In this document: piece by piece, positions 35,813-36,255 of the stretch | Position numbering within the stretch: position 1 is the first letter of the stretch | Layout of the letters: each line of letters begins with the position of its first letter | Assembly (NCBI GenBank): GCA_027068085.1 | Contig: JAMOUQ010000031.1 | Span: 1 to 36,255, forward strand | Source: Desulfobacteraceae bacterium | GTDB taxonomy: Bacteria; Desulfobacterota; Desulfobacteria; Desulfobacterales; Desulfosarcinaceae | DNA length: 36,255 nucleotides | Direction of reading: 5' to 3' | Position numbers and translations under genes: made by a program | The notes under the pieces: model-generated | What the model was told of the DNA's origin: nothing | Databases searched by the model: none | What the model saw: only the letters and a program-made list of their open reading frames with translations

Positions 35813-35830
35813 AGGTCAATCTTCCCTGTG

Positions 35831-36142
35831 CTACAATTTGATCTCAACATCGACACCCGGAGAAAGATCCAATTTCATCAAGGCGTCCACTGTCTGCTGG
35901 GTCGGTTCCAGAATATCCAGCAACCGCTTGTGCGTCCGCATCTCGAACTGCTCACGCGATTTCTTGTCGATGTGAGGTGAACGCAATACACAAAACTTGT
36001 TGATTCTGGTCGGCAGTGGTATCGGACCCACCACCTTGGCGCCGGTCTTCCTGGCCGTATCCAGGATATCCGATGCGCTCTGGTCCAACAGTTTGTGATC
36101 ATAAGCTTTGAGCCGTATACGTATCTTGGCATTCATTATCAT
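35831..36142 (-). CDS. rpsJ: 30S ribosomal protein S10
   Basis: 103 residues, the family length; [20 protein letters not shown] and [32 protein letters not shown]. Besides its place in the 30S head it is the NusE antitermination factor. ATG at 36142 listed; another ATG two codons later is possible. It follows tuf by 13 bp, the usual str-S10 junction. Confidence 0.96.
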   Translation of the reverse strand: MIMNAKIRIRLKAYDHKLLDQSASDILDTARKTGAKVVGPIPLPTRINKFCVLRSPHIDKKSREQFEMRTHKRLLDILEPTQQTVDALMKLDLSPGVDVEIKL

Positions 36143-36155
36143 GGCTTCGTCTCTC

Positions 36156-36255
36156 TTATTCGATGATTTCGCTCACCACACCGGCGCCGACCGTCCGTCC
36201 GCCTTCCCGAATGGCAAAGCGCAGCTCCTTTTCCATGGCGATCGGCGTTATCAGC
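36156..36255 (-). CDS. tuf: Elongation factor Tu, last 32 residues (cut by window edge)
   Basis: The frame from the right edge to TAA at 36158-36156 reads [19 protein letters not shown] and on to [10 protein letters not shown], the C-terminal end of EF-Tu domain III. The start lies beyond the window. Position directly before rpsJ is the standard bacterial order. Confidence 0.95.
   Translation of the reverse strand, partial: LITPIAMEKELRFAIREGGRTVGAGVVSEIIE

Noticed and set aside
1-36255. CRISPR arrays, tRNA or rRNA genes, insertion sequences, attachment sites
   Set aside because: No regularly spaced repeats, tRNA-like cloverleaf, rRNA segment, transposase frame or terminal repeats were recognised by eye.

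Overview
The window reads as chromosomal DNA of a strictly anaerobic, sulfate-reducer-like bacterium of the former Deltaproteobacteria (Desulfobacterota, Desulfobacteraceae-like). Three things point there: a glutaconyl-CoA decarboxylase alpha subunit together with a non-decarboxylating glutaryl-CoA dehydrogenase of the Desulfococcus multivorans type, three TRAP solute transporters in 20 kb, and an S10-spc-alpha ribosomal cluster with zinc-ribbon forms of S4, S14 and L36. The species cannot be named from the sequence alone.

Layout. 1-1398 (-): PAS-PAS-GAF sensor histidine kinase, cut by the left edge just after its H-box. 1520-1960 (-): tandem ACT-domain protein. 2588-6005 (+): TRAP operon dctP-dctQ-dctM plus a single-domain response regulator, closed by a strong hairpin at 6035-6067. 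6076-9521 (-): operon of glutaryl-CoA dehydrogenase, a small carboxymuconolactone-decarboxylase-family protein and gcdA. 9935-13755 (+): divergent operon of an IclR regulator, a GctAB-type CoA-transferase and an MFS carrier. 13760-17776 (-): lipoprotein, TAXI binding protein, DUF1850 protein and fused TRAP permease. 18038-21261 (-): a third TRAP system, dctPQM. 21623-36255 (-): ribosomal cluster from the 3' end of tuf through rpsJ ... rplQ, with secY, infA and rpoA, ending in a rho-independent terminator at 21562-21589.

How it may work together (inference). The accessory half looks like a glutarate/glutaconate module. Dicarboxylate enters by MFS or Na+-driven TRAP carriers. GctAB-type CoA-transferase activates it. 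The dehydrogenase, which carries the Val-Glu active-site pair of non-decarboxylating enzymes, makes glutaconyl-CoA. GcdA transfers the carboxyl group to biotin for a Na+-pumping decarboxylase whose other subunits are not in this window. Two matching 19-bp imperfect palindromes in the divergent promoter region, one spanning the iclR start codon, suggest IclR controls both operons.

The ribosomal half is conventional in order, with three notable points: no adk or map between secY and infA, an L17 with a long charged tail, and TTG start codons on five 30S genes but on none of the 50S genes.
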